A stretch of DNA of 64,000 nt from Hugenholtzia roseola DSM 9546 (lineage in GTDB: Bacteria > Bacteroidota > Bacteroidia > Cytophagales > Bernardetiaceae), in assembly GCF_000422585.1 (NCBI RefSeq), contig NZ_KE383879.1, positions 94,660-158,659 of the forward strand, given 5' to 3'. The notes beneath the pieces are model-generated. The model was not told the origin of the DNA, did not search any database, and saw only the letters and a list, made by a program, of their open reading frames with translations. The number at the start of each line of letters is the position of its first letter. The first letter of the stretch is position 1. Shown here piece by piece: positions 19,279 through 28,290 of this stretch. The position numbers and the translations under genes were made by a program.

Positions 19279-22200
19279 ATGAATATTTTTAAAAAATATT
19301 ATTTTCTTATTTTTTCGCTTATTTTCCTAACGATTGCGCTTGCTTTTCGCTATTTTATCGTTAGTTTTAATGATTACGAAACTTATCGCTTGCAGGTACA
19401 GCAAAAGACTATCCTACAAATTTCACTTTTAGAACAAAATATAGCACAAATACAACAAAAATGGCTCGAATGGCAGCAGCGTCAAATCGCGCCTAATTTT
19501 GAAACCTTATTGCCGCTATGTCGCTATCCTACCTTTATTTTTAAAGACCAAGAGCTTCTATTTTGGTCAGAAAATAGCTATAATCTTACATACGACCAAA
19601 TCAAGCCTCCGCCCAGCGAATACATGCTCGAAACGGTGCGCGGTATTGTGCTTGTCAAAAGTGAGCTATTAGATTATAGAGGTGAGATGCGAAATATCGT
19701 TATGTTATTACCTATTCAATCCAACTATAAGATAAACAATGAGTTTCTGCAAAAAAACAATAATTCTGACATCTTTCCCAATCAGGAAGTAGGCGTTACG
19801 CTGCAAAATTATAGCCTATTTTCTATTGTGGGTAGCGAAGGCGAGCCGCTTTTTTCGCTTCAAATTCCGCCAAATTACAACTTCAACGACGATTCAAACT
19901 ATGTTGTCGTTTTTTTTATTTCACTTTCTATTTTATTCTTTTTCTTACAGCTTCATCAAATTCTTTTATATTTGCTTCAAAAGCAGCAGCCCTTACAGGC
20001 TTTTGGCTTGCTTTTAGTCGCGCTTACCATTTTCAGGCTTGTCCTACTTTTTTCCAACTTGCCCAAAGAGTGGCTCGCTTCCGACCTTTTCAATCCGCAG
20101 ATTTATGCTTCAAGTTGGCTTGCGCCTTCTTTGGGGGATTTGCTTCTCAACCTACTTTTTAGCTTTGCACTGCTCTTTTTTCTCTTCTATTATTCAAGAA
20201 ATATTACCTCCCAATTTTCACACCTTACGCCTACTTCTACACAGTGCGCCCTTTTCTATTCGCTACTTTTAGTTGTGTCATTGCTCAATATTTATTTTCA
20301 TTTTGATACACTAAGTAGTTTATATCGCGATTCCGAAAACTTGGGTTTAGACATCAATAGGCAATTCAATCTCGATGTTTTGCAGTTGGTTTCGCTTTTG
20401 GTGGCGTTGCTTTCTGGGGGAAGTTATTTTATTTTAAATTATCTTCTTTTGCGATTTGTGAAAAAAATAAATTTACCAAAAATATACAAAATAGTTTATT
20501 TAACTGTTAGCTATCTGCTTGCCATCTCTTTTTGTTTCTGGATAATGGAGGCTGAAAAGGAAGTAAGGACGGCTCTTTTTTGGGTCTTTTCAATTCATTT
20601 TTTGTACTTTGTTTTTAATATTTTAGTCGACATCATCAAAGAAGACTATTTCATAAACTATAAAATTTTTGTGCAAATTTTTATAGGAGCTTTGATAATC
20701 GCTTTGATACAAGCTGTGGTAGTTTTGAAGTTTGAAAAAGTAAGGGAATTTAATCAAAAACAGAAAATTTCACGTCAGCTTTTATTAGAATCTGATTTAT
20801 TAGGTGAATATTTGCTCAACCAAGCTATCGGGCAAATCAAGCAAGACAATATCATCATCAATCGCCTACTTTCGGCTTTTTCTTCTAAGGAAGTCATTAC
20901 CAAAAAAATTAGAAAAATGCACTTAGGGACGTATTTTGATAAATATGATGTAGGTATTTTTATCTTCAATGGCAGTGGCGAACCTTACAATAGCGAAATA
21001 GCTCCTTATCAAGATTGGATAGAAAAATACGCCATTCCTGCTTATATGACCGAACATGATTTCCTCTATCTCATTCGCGACAATAAAATGAATGAACATC
21101 ATTATATTGCTTTTATTGAAGTTTTTAGGGGCAATATTTTAGTAGGAAAAATTATTGTGGAGCTAAAACCGCGAAAAGTAATTGCCAATAGTTTGTATCC
21201 TTATCTGCTGCTCGATAAGCAATTTATGCCCTTTTTTACTTTGAATCAGTTTAGCTATGGAATCTTTATAGATAATGAACTTATCTATTCTTTTGGTAAT
21301 TTCAACTATTCTAACGCTTTACTAAATAAGTTTGAAAATGAAAGCGATTACGAAGAAATTGTCTTAGACCACTTGCGCCATTTTTCGGCTTTTTCGCAAA
21401 ACCAAGACAAGAGTCTCAAAAGGGTGGTGATTTCTTCGCCTACCTACTCCTTTGCGCATTTTATTAGCAATGTTTCTTTTATTTTTCTAACTAATTTATT
21501 TGTTCTTGTTATTTTTCTGTTTTTTTACTATTTTATCATCAAAAAAAATAAGTTTGCTTTTAATCTGACTGCCAAAATTCAAATTTACCTCAATTTGGCT
21601 TTTTTCCTACCAACGCTCTTTCTTAGTATCTTGATTTTGAGCATTTTAAATAGGGAAAATAAAAATGAAATTATTGCCACTTACTTCAAAAAAGCCGAGC
21701 TTGTAGCCCAAAATCTAACCGACATTTTACAGAAACAGGAAAAAGACGAATTTTCTAATGATAGAATTTCAGAATCTCTTTTCGATATAGCCCGTCATAC
21801 CCAAACAGAAATCAACCTTTTCAACAAAGAGGGCGCATTGCTTGCGACAAGCCAGACGGCAATTTTTGATAACGGTATTTTGGCACGCCGCCTCAATCCG
21901 CAGACGATGTCGGCTTTGGTAGAAGGGCAGCAGCCGCATCTTATTTTGAGCGAGTCGATTGGAAAATTAGAATATAATACCGTTTATATTCGCATCTTTT
22001 CACCCAGCACGCGCCAACTGATGGGAGTGGTGGGGCTTCCCTTTTTTGAGTCGCAGAAGCAGGCAGAAAAGCAGATAACCCATGTTTTTTCGCTGATAAT
22101 GAACACTTTTACGGGGGTCTTGGTCTTGCTTATTGCGGTGTCTTCTTTGGTTTCGCGCTTGCTTACAAAGCCTTTGAAACTTTTGACAGAAAAAATCCAG

Positions 22201-22998
22201 CAAACTTCTTTGAGTGATGAAAACAAACCCTTAGTTTATCAATCAGAAGATGAAATTGGACTTTTGGTAAAAGAGTACAATACTATGTTGGTAAAATTAG
22301 AAGAAAGTAAAAACGCATTGGCAATTTCTGAAAAGGAATCGGCGTGGCGAGAGATGGCAAAGCAGGTAGCTCATGAGATTAAAAATCCGCTTACGCCGAT
22401 GAAACTCACACTACAACATTTGGAGCGCGTCTTTGCCAAAGAAAACGAACAAGCGGTTCGCTCTATCAAACTACTTGTTAATCAGGTAGATACGCTCACC
22501 GATATTGCCAATTCTTTTGCCGCTTTTGCCAAAATGCCAATCCCCAAAAATGAGAATTTTGATATTGCGGCTTTGCTTTTGGATATTCTAATTTTATTTA
22601 AAAATGACCAACGACTGACCTTTGACGCTATCCTACCACAGGGCGAATTTTGGGTTAGGGGCGATAAACAACTGATGGGGCGCATCTTCACAAACCTCAT
22701 TCTCAATGGTGTGCAAGCCGTTCCTGCCGAAGAAGACGCGCATCTGAATATCCGCTTGGAGGCATTTGAGCAGGCGCAAAAAGTCTGCATTAGCATTACT
22801 GATAATGGCAGCGGCATATCCGAAGAAGTTGCTAAAAAGATTTTTATTCCTAATTTTTCTACCAAAAGTTCGGGTTCGGGTATCGGTTTGGCAGTGGCAA
22901 AAAGAGGCATCGAGCATGCAGGAGGGCGCATTTGGTTTGAAACCCAATTAGGCGAGGGGACGACCTTTTTTATAGAATTGCCTTGGGAAAATGTTTAG
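19279..22998 (+). CDS. Large NtrY-like membrane sensor histidine kinase
   Basis: 1,239 residues, longer than typical NtrY (about 700-750). An N-terminal helix and extracytoplasmic segment (about 1-205) are followed by a multi-helix membrane block (about 210-490), a large second extracytoplasmic region (about 500-735), further helices (near 735-800 and 950-975), and a HAMP domain (LTKPLKLL onward). The kinase core has H1032 in AHEIKNPLTPMK, and an HATPase domain with NLILNGVQA, DNGSGI and GSGIGLAVAKRGIEHAGG. NPLTPMKLTLQ is the NtrY-type H box. No response regulator gene is adjacent, so the partner is unknown. HflX follows with its own promoter. Confidence 0.88.
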   Translation: MNIFKKYYFLIFSLIFLTIALAFRYFIVSFNDYETYRLQVQQKTILQISLLEQNIAQIQQKWLEWQQRQIAPNFETLLPLCRYPTFIFKDQELLFWSENSYNLTYDQIKPPPSEYMLETVRGIVLVKSELLDYRGEMRNIVMLLPIQSNYKINNEFLQKNNNSDIFPNQEVGVTLQNYSLFSIVGSEGEPLFSLQIPPNYNFNDDSNYVVVFFISLSILFFFLQLHQILLYLLQKQQPLQAFGLLLVALTIFRLVLLFSNLPKEWLASDLFNPQIYASSWLAPSLGDLLLNLLFSFALLFFLFYYSRNITSQFSHLTPTSTQCALFYSLLLVVSLLNIYFHFDTLSSLYRDSENLGLDINRQFNLDVLQLVSLLVALLSGGSYFILNYLLLRFVKKINLPKIYKIVYLTVSYLLAISFCFWIMEAEKEVRTALFWVFSIHFLYFVFNILVDIIKEDYFINYKIFVQIFIGALIIALIQAVVVLKFEKVREFNQKQKISRQLLLESDLLGEYLLNQAIGQIKQDNIIINRLLSAFSSKEVITKKIRKMHLGTYFDKYDVGIFIFNGSGEPYNSEIAPYQDWIEKYAIPAYMTEHDFLYLIRDNKMNEHHYIAFIEVFRGNILVGKIIVELKPRKVIANSLYPYLLLDKQFMPFFTLNQFSYGIFIDNELIYSFGNFNYSNALLNKFENESDYEEIVLDHLRHFSAFSQNQDKSLKRVVISSPTYSFAHFISNVSFIFLTNLFVLVIFLFFYYFIIKKNKFAFNLTAKIQIYLNLAFFLPTLFLSILILSILNRENKNEIIATYFKKAELVAQNLTDILQKQEKDEFSNDRISESLFDIARHTQTEINLFNKEGALLATSQTAIFDNGILARRLNPQTMSALVEGQQPHLILSESIGKLEYNTVYIRIFSPSTRQLMGVVGLPFFESQKQAEKQITHVFSLIMNTFTGVLVLLIAVSSLVSRLLTKPLKLLTEKIQQTSLSDENKPLVYQSEDEIGLLVKEYNTMLVKLEESKNALAISEKESAWREMAKQVAHEIKNPLTPMKLTLQHLERVFAKENEQAVRSIKLLVNQVDTLTDIANSFAAFAKMPIPKNENFDIAALLLDILILFKNDQRLTFDAILPQGEFWVRGDKQLMGRIFTNLILNGVQAVPAEEDAHLNIRLEAFEQAQKVCISITDNGSGISEEVAKKIFIPNFSTKSSGSGIGLAVAKRGIEHAGGRIWFETQLGEGTTFFIELPWENV

Positions 22999-23153
22999 GG
23001 GCAGATTTGGGAAGGTTAGAGTGCCTTTATCCTAATTTCGCCCCTCTGCAACTTTTCTCTCTTTTTTGGGGTTTGTTTTCTAATTTGGCACAGAGAAAAG
23101 CACAAAACAGACGCACCGCCCTACTACCTTAGAGCCGCCTGATAGATTTTCGC

Positions 23154-23161
23154 TACCTTTG
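23154..23161 (+). promoter_or_regulatory. Putative -7 promoter element of hflX
   Basis: TACCTTTG matches the Bacteroidetes -7 consensus TAnnTTTG exactly and lies 30 bases before the chosen ATG at 23192. No clear TTTG -33 element stands at the usual distance, so the call rests on the -7 box and position. Confidence 0.5.
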
Positions 23162-23191
23162 CCAAACCTTTTACTCTCTTTTTATGCTTTT

Positions 23192-24427
23192 ATGATAGAA
23201 CACAATACGATAAAATCGGAAACCGCCGTACTTGTTACGCTTGTCAATCAGAATCAGCCCTTGCATAAGGCGGAAGAATACCTAAGCGAACTCGCCTTTT
23301 TAGCTGAAACCTTAGGCATCGAAACCAAAAAAAGTTTTTACCAAAAATTAGAAAATCCCGACACCAACACCTTTGTAGGCAGTGGAAAATTAGCCGAAAT
23401 CAAAGCCTATGCAAAAGCCCACCAAGTAGATACCATCATCTTTGACGACGAACTCTCGCCCCGTCATGTCCGAAACTTAGAGCGCGACCTCGAATGTGAA
23501 AAAGAAGGCATCGCGATTTTTGATAGAAGCACCCTTATCTTAGAAATTTTTAAGTATCGCGCCCAAACTGCACAAGCCAAGACACAGGTAGAACTGGCAC
23601 GCTATCAATACCTACTACCACGCCTGACCCGCATGTGGACACACCTTTCCCGACAAAGAGGGGGTATTGGGCAGCGCGGAGCAGGGGAAAAGGAAATCGA
23701 AACCGACCGCCGTTTGGTGCGCGATAGAATCTCGCTTCTCAAAGAAAAGCTCAAAAAAATAGAGCAGCAAGACCAAACACGCCGCAAGGAGCGCGATAAA
23801 ATCGTCCGCGTAGCCTTAGTAGGCTATACCAACGTCGGAAAGTCGACTTTAATGCGATTGCTCACAAAAGCCGATGTCTTTGCCGAAAACAAACTCTTTG
23901 CCACAGTAGATGCCACTGTCCGAAAGGTAAAATGGGAGGGGATTCCCTTTCTGCTCACCGATACGGTAGGTTTTATCCGAAAATTGCCCACTACCCTGAT
24001 AGAAAGTTTCAAATCTACTTTGCAGGAAGTAGTAGATGCCGACGTGCTGGTGCATGTCGTAGATATTTCGCACCCTGCCTTCGAAGAGCATATTCGGGTA
24101 GTGAATCAGACTTTATTAGAAATTAAGGCTGCCAATAAGCCTACTTTGTTGGTTTTCAATAAGATAGACCAACACAAGGCAGATTTGCAAATCGGACAAA
24201 ACTACATCATCTATCCCCCTTCTTTGGACGAACTCAAAGAAAGTTATTTGGCGAAAGACGAACAAAATACGGTCTTTATTTCGGCAGCGCAAAACGAAAA
24301 CATAGACGAACTGCGCACCAAACTTTTGGAACTCATTGCCAAACGCCATTTTCAAATCTATCCGAACTACAAACGTCCCACTGGCTGGGGCGATATGCCC
24401 AAAGAGGAAACCGCCGATTGGGAGTAA
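23192..24427 (+). CDS. hflX: Ribosome-associated GTPase HflX
   Basis: 411 residues from the ATG at 23192; a TTG at 23159 lies over the -7 promoter box and is rejected. The N-terminal HflX domain contains DTIIFDDELSPRHVRNLE, followed by the family-specific glycine loop QRGGIGQRGAGEKEIETDRR and a coiled-coil linker. The GTPase domain has G1 GYTNVGKST, G3 DTVGF, G4 NKID and G5 SAAQ. HflX binds the 50S subunit and splits stalled or hibernating ribosomes, acting in heat and other stress. Downstream a MITE-like element occupies the gap to the convergent SpoIIAA-like gene. Confidence 0.95.
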   Translation: MIEHNTIKSETAVLVTLVNQNQPLHKAEEYLSELAFLAETLGIETKKSFYQKLENPDTNTFVGSGKLAEIKAYAKAHQVDTIIFDDELSPRHVRNLERDLECEKEGIAIFDRSTLILEIFKYRAQTAQAKTQVELARYQYLLPRLTRMWTHLSRQRGGIGQRGAGEKEIETDRRLVRDRISLLKEKLKKIEQQDQTRRKERDKIVRVALVGYTNVGKSTLMRLLTKADVFAENKLFATVDATVRKVKWEGIPFLLTDTVGFIRKLPTTLIESFKSTLQEVVDADVLVHVVDISHPAFEEHIRVVNQTLLEIKAANKPTLLVFNKIDQHKADLQIGQNYIIYPPSLDELKESYLAKDEQNTVFISAAQNENIDELRTKLLELIAKRHFQIYPNYKRPTGWGDMPKEETADWE

Positions 24428-24469
24428 GAAACCCTTTGAGGTGCGAACTTTGCCCTCCCTTTTAGTCTA

Positions 24470-24643
24470 ATGATGTTAAATGCTAAAAATCAGATGCAAA
24501 TGTAGGGACAAGGCATTGCCTTGTCCTATGTCCCAAACCCTAAGGGTCTTGAAGACCCTTAGGGTTTAAGTCCAAATTTCATTTCATGTCAAATTTGAAA
24601 AAACTATAATAAAACAAGACTTTTCACAAAACTTAACATTACT
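24470..24643. mobile_element. MITE-like element A2, full copy
   Basis: About 174 bp between hflX and the next, convergent gene. The left end is AATGATGTTAAATGCTAAAA and the right end, read inversely, is AGTAATGTTAAGTTTTGTGA. Inside lie GACAAGGCATTGCCTTGTC and, at 24535-24567, a 16-base perfect hairpin AAACCCTAAGGGTCTT with its complement around a single G. It is near-identical (roughly 88%) to A3 at 27967 in the same orientation. The stop codon of the gene at 24642 lies on its edge. Confidence 0.75.
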
Positions 24644-25097
24644 AACTTTTAGCCGCCAAATTTGCGTCAAGCCATTTTTGGGCATTCTCCACTTCTTCAA
24701 AAAATTCCATGCTAAGGCTCATTTTCATCATCTTGATAGTCTGAACAATGACTTTGGCGGCAATGTTTTGAAACATATTTTGAGGCTCTACTACGGCAAC
24801 GTATGTATAACGCCCCTGCATTTCAGTACGGTAGCGCGGCGCATAGCGCGAAACCAACCAAGCACGCGATTCGGGCGCATCATATTCAAGTTTCAAATAA
24901 TTGAGAATAGCCCCCTTGATGCTTAGGTCTTGCTTGCCAAATTCCAAAAAGTTTTCGAAGCCTTCGCGGTGGTCGGCTACGCTGATGCGCCCTATCAAAT
25001 GAAGCATCAGATAAGCAAAATCTGCCGTTTGGTAGCGTTCAATCAAAACGGTTTGGGCTTGATTTTCAAAAAGTATCGTTTTGGTAGTGTCTTGCAT
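24642..25097 (-). CDS. SpoIIAA-like (STAS-fold) small protein
   Basis: 151 residues, soluble. It shows the same layout as the proteins at 11400 and 35729: N-terminal strands, a middle segment here reading KGAILNYLKLEYDAPESRAWL, a helix-strand unit with YTYVAVVEPQNMFQNIAAKVI, and a C-terminal helix EEVENAQKWL closely like the EEAEAWLL end of the first. The family is typical of Cytophagales and of unknown function. Its TAG stop falls at the boundary of MITE-like element A2, so the last residues may have been altered by that insertion. Confidence 0.6.
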   Translation of the reverse strand: MQDTTKTILFENQAQTVLIERYQTADFAYLMLHLIGRISVADHREGFENFLEFGKQDLSIKGAILNYLKLEYDAPESRAWLVSRYAPRYRTEMQGRYTYVAVVEPQNMFQNIAAKVIVQTIKMMKMSLSMEFFEEVENAQKWLDANLAAKS

Positions 25098-25165
25098 TTG
25101 AAAAGAAAAAAGTAGGGGAAATATAATTTTAGTAATAAAAAAAGCTAATTTTTTTAAGCAAAAGC

Positions 25166-25717
25166 CTAAATTTTGCTATTGATATAGGCTAAAAGGGTCT
25201 TTTTGTGTGCCATCTTTTTGTACCTATCTAATACCTTGTGGCGGTACTTTTTGTTAGATTTTTCTGCTAAAATGGTGTCATAAAAAGTGAGCATGCCCTT
25301 GATGCCTGCTTCTATGCTTTCGGCTTGGTGGGTGTTCTGTTCGGGAAATTCGAGTAGGTGAAGGGTCTGCCCAAAGACAAAGGCGAGGAGTAGGTCGGGC
25401 TGAAAAGGGTAGCTTTTTTCTTTCAAAACGTCCATTTCGGGCGAACTTCCCAAGACAATCTTTACGTGTGGCGCACCCGAAATCCAAGCGAAGGCGTAGG
25501 CTGCCGTCATTTGGCGCGTTTCTTTTTGCAAGACATCAAAGGGCGAAAGTTGTAGCCAATTTTGCATAGCAAGTTGCACCTCTGCCTGATGTGCGTAATA
25601 GTCGTCTTTGGTGCGAAAAAGTTTTTGTTCGGTAGAATCTTCTTGGGCAGAAAGAGAGGCAATATTTCCTAAGAAAAACAAAAGGAACAACAGAAAAAAG
25701 GCAAGTGTTTTAAACAT
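25166..25717 (-). CDS. Secreted protein of unknown function
   Basis: 183 residues from the ATG at 25717; the frame runs to 25765, but the signal peptide begins cleanly at 25717 (FKTLAFFLLFLLFFLGNIASLSAQ, cleavage near residue 24), so the shorter start is preferred. The mature part is mostly helical and basic at the end (KYRHKVLDRYKKMAHKKTL). I recognise no family. It lies 68 bases downstream of nothing obvious and upstream, on the same strand, of the SpoIIAA-like gene; the 68-base gap would allow co-transcription. Confidence 0.65.
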   Translation of the reverse strand: MFKTLAFFLLFLLFFLGNIASLSAQEDSTEQKLFRTKDDYYAHQAEVQLAMQNWLQLSPFDVLQKETRQMTAAYAFAWISGAPHVKIVLGSSPEMDVLKEKSYPFQPDLLLAFVFGQTLHLLEFPEQNTHQAESIEAGIKGMLTFYDTILAEKSNKKYRHKVLDRYKKMAHKKTLLAYINSKI

Positions 25718-25846
25718 AATAAAGATGGAAAGAGGGTCTGAAAAAATGGAATAAGCGTCGGGCAAAGTTAGTCAAATTTAGCCAAAGTGGGTTTTCTTTT
25801 TTGTTTGGCAATCGTCTTTATGATAAGGCGTTTTCCCCTTTTTAGT

Positions 25847-25877
25847 TTTGTTTTTTTACAAAAAAGCCCTATCTTAG
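25847..25877 (+). promoter_or_regulatory. Bacteroidetes-type promoter of the FAD oxidoreductase gene
   Basis: TTTG (25847-25850) and TATCTTAG (25870-25877) are spaced by 19 bases; the second is one mismatch from TAnnTTTG. The gene's ATG follows at 25912. Confidence 0.6.
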
Positions 25878-25911
25878 CGTTCTTTCTTAACAAACTACTC
25901 AAAAGGCAAAG

Positions 25912-27090
25912 ATGGCATATAGTGTATGGGAAAAAGAAGCCTTTACTACTTACGATTTGGTAGTAGTGGGCGCAGGTTTTGTGGGGCTTTCTACGGCAGC
26001 CGCTTGGCTTGAACGCTACCCCAAGGCGCGTGTAGCCGTCGTTGAGCGCAATTTTTTACCTACGGGAGCTTCTACCAAAAATGCGGGCTTTGCCTGTTTT
26101 GGCAGCCTGACCGAAATTTTAGCCGACCTTCAAATGATGAACGCCGAAACGGTCTTCAATTTGGTGCAAAGTCGTTATGAAGGCTTACAATTACTGCGCC
26201 AGCGGCTTGGCGATTCCGCCTTAGATTTGAAACAATACGGAGGCTATGAATTGCTCACCGAAGCCCAAATGCCTGCTTTGGCGGAATTAGATAAGGTCAA
26301 TGATTTTTTAAAACCCATCTTCGAAAAATATCATACCAACTTTGAAGGCAGGGTATTTAGGCGCAAAGATGGCACAATCGCGAGTTTTAAATTTAATGCC
26401 CAAAAAGTACGCGCCATGGTCTATACCCCTTTTGAAGGGCAAATCAATAGCGGAATGGCTATCCGCAACCTTTGGCAGTATGTAGCCAAAAGAGGCGCAC
26501 TGGTCTGGACAGGGGTGCAGGCGATAGATTGGCAAGCCATCGGCAGCAACGTAGAACTTCACCTACAACCGACAAGCCTTTCCGAACCCAAACCGCACAC
26601 GCGCTTTTCAATACAGGCAAAAAAAATCGCCATCTGCACCAATGCCTTTGCCAAAGAAGCCCTCCCTACGGCAGACATTCAGGCAGGACGGGGCTTAGTG
26701 CTGATAACAAAGCCAATTTCCTCTTTGCCCTTCAAAGGGACTTTCCATTTAGAGGCAGGCTTCTACTATTTTCGCAACCTCGAAAATCGCGTTATCTTTG
26801 GCGGCGGACGCAATCTGGACTTCGAAGCCGAAAAGACAACACAACTGGGCATCAATCCGCTTATCGCGCAAGATTTGGAAAACAAACTCAAAACCCTTAT
26901 TTTGCCCCAATTCCAACCTGAAATAGATTACTTCTGGTCGGGTATTATGGCTTTTGGAAGGGAAAAATCGCCGCTTTTGGTTTCGCTTCACCCCAACGTA
27001 GCGGCAGGCGTGCGGCTTTCGGGCATGGGAGTAGCTTTGAGCAGCAAAGTGGCTTTGGATTTGGTCAGCCGTCTATCAGAAGATACCTAA
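25912..27090 (+). CDS. FAD-dependent oxidoreductase of the D-amino-acid oxidase (DAO) family
   Basis: 392 residues. The N-terminal Rossmann motif VVGAGFVGLSTA (G20, G22, G25) binds FAD; the acidic residue ending the second strand is in AVVERN, and GASTKNAGFACFG is the flavin-contact segment of DAO/glycine-oxidase enzymes. The C-terminal GVRLSGMGVALSSKVALDLV is the second FAD-contact strand-helix. The family oxidises amine or amino-acid C-N bonds; the substrate cannot be deduced. GASTKNAG resembles gamma-glutamylputrescine oxidases and related amine oxidases, but this is only suggestive. Confidence 0.82.
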   Translation: MAYSVWEKEAFTTYDLVVVGAGFVGLSTAAAWLERYPKARVAVVERNFLPTGASTKNAGFACFGSLTEILADLQMMNAETVFNLVQSRYEGLQLLRQRLGDSALDLKQYGGYELLTEAQMPALAELDKVNDFLKPIFEKYHTNFEGRVFRRKDGTIASFKFNAQKVRAMVYTPFEGQINSGMAIRNLWQYVAKRGALVWTGVQAIDWQAIGSNVELHLQPTSLSEPKPHTRFSIQAKKIAICTNAFAKEALPTADIQAGRGLVLITKPISSLPFKGTFHLEAGFYYFRNLENRVIFGGGRNLDFEAEKTTQLGINPLIAQDLENKLKTLILPQFQPEIDYFWSGIMAFGREKSPLLVSLHPNVAAGVRLSGMGVALSSKVALDLVSRLSEDT

Positions 27091-27210
27091 AAAGGCGCGA
27101 ATGATGATTTATGGCAAGCCCAAAGAACTTTCTAAAATCGTAAGGGCTACAAATGGTCTTTTTTTGTGCTTTTATCTCCTCTCCACATTCTCAATTTATT
27201 GCATCTTGGT

Positions 27211-27972
27211 ATGAAGGCTATTCTTGATTTTTTGTTCAATTTTTTGTCGCGTTTGTGGGAAGAGTTGCGAGCGCGACTCGAAATGCTTTTAGCCCTTGTG
27301 TTGCTTTTGGGCAGTTTGAGCCTATTCTACTTGGCGTATCAGGCGTATGAGGAAAAAAAGAACAAGGCACAAAAATATGAGCGCACGTTTGCGCGTGTCA
27401 TAGAGGTAAAGTGGCATGAAAGCGGCAACTACTATCCCATCTTGGGCTTTTATACCCTTGATAGTCAAAAGGTGCTTATTTCGGCAAAGCATGAAGTGGG
27501 AACGCTACAAGATTTTGAGGTAGGCAATGTCTTTGAAGTCTATTACGATATTATCAATCCTGACGATTTGCATATCATCAAAAACGAATGGTTTGGTTCT
27601 ATTTTTTATAGTATTTCCGCAACCTGTTTGCTTTTGGTAGGAAGTTGGCTCGCTTTCTTGGCGTGGCGAAAGTACCGCAGGTGGCATCGCCTCCTCAAAT
27701 ATGGGCAAACGCTACAAGCCGACATCAAATCCGTCGCCCGCGATTTGCAGGTGCGGCTCAATGGCACGCCTGCTTATGTCCTCTATTGTGAATGGAGCAG
27801 CCCAAGCGAAGATTTAGCCTATGCTTTTCGAAGCGAACCGCTACCCTTCGACCCTACGCCTTTCCTACCTACTCACAACAAAATGACCGTACTGATAGAC
27901 CCCAAAGAGCCTGAAAGCTATTATATAGAAGTGGCAGAGTTGAAAAAAATGTATGCCGCCTCGCCCCAGTGA
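27211..27972 (+). CDS. Two-helix membrane protein, DUF3592-like
   Basis: 253 residues from the ATG at 27211 (a GTG at 27166 is the alternative). One membrane helix near residues 25-45 and another near 140-165 bracket an extracytoplasmic beta-rich segment with ARVIEVKWHESGNYYPILGF and GNVFEVYYDIINPDDLHI, the pattern of DUF3592 proteins. A second similar beta-segment follows the second helix (ADIKSVARDLQVRLNGTPAYV). The function of the family is unknown. Its TGA stop lies inside the left terminal repeat (CAGTGA) of MITE-like element A3, so the natural C terminus may once have been different. Confidence 0.65.
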   Translation: MKAILDFLFNFLSRLWEELRARLEMLLALVLLLGSLSLFYLAYQAYEEKKNKAQKYERTFARVIEVKWHESGNYYPILGFYTLDSQKVLISAKHEVGTLQDFEVGNVFEVYYDIINPDDLHIIKNEWFGSIFYSISATCLLLVGSWLAFLAWRKYRRWHRLLKYGQTLQADIKSVARDLQVRLNGTPAYVLYCEWSSPSEDLAYAFRSEPLPFDPTPFLPTHNKMTVLIDPKEPESYYIEVAELKKMYAASPQ

Positions 27973-28143
27973 TGTTAATTGCTAAAAATTAGGTTCGAAT
28001 GTAGGGATAGGGCAATGCCTTGTCCTATGCCCCAAACCCTAAGGGTCTTGAAGACCCTTAGGGTTTAAGTCCAAATTTTATTTCGTGCCAAATTTGAAAA
28101 AAATGTAATAAAACAAGGCTTTTCATAGAACTTAACCTGACTG
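27967..28143. mobile_element. MITE-like element A3, full copy
   Basis: 177 bp. It runs from CAGTGATGTTAATTGCTAAA to a right end that reads CAGTCAGGTTAAGTTCTAT on the minus strand, so the inverted termini agree over about 12 of the first 15 bases. The internal hairpin at 28034-28066 is identical to that in A2. CGCC stands on both sides of the element and could be a remnant of a short target duplication. Confidence 0.75.
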
Positions 28144-28205
28144 CGCCTCGCCTCTTGGGAAAAATTGTAAAAAACGTGATAGGCTACAAAAGGGCAAAGG
28201 CGCAA

Positions 28206-28248
28206 CTATCCTATTACATCATATCCTATACTATCATATCCTATCCTG
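28206..28248. repeat. Short direct repeats upstream of the giant secreted-protein gene
   Basis: ATCCTAT recurs four times, twice as the longer ATCATATCCTAT, in 43 bases, ending about 43 bases before the ATG at 28291. They may be slippage-prone or a binding site cluster; nothing further can be said. Confidence 0.55.
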
Positions 28249-28290
28249 CCTGCTTCTCGTCTTGATTTCTTACCTCAAACTTTTTCTCTT

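Noticed and set aside
23159-23191. TTG start for hflX and TTG start 49076 for hemH
   Set aside because: Both lie within an exact TAnnTTTG promoter element, so downstream ATGs are used.
27990-28010. tRNA-like GGTTCGAAT
   Set aside because: It is a part of MITE-like element A3 and no acceptor/anticodon stem can be folded around it.
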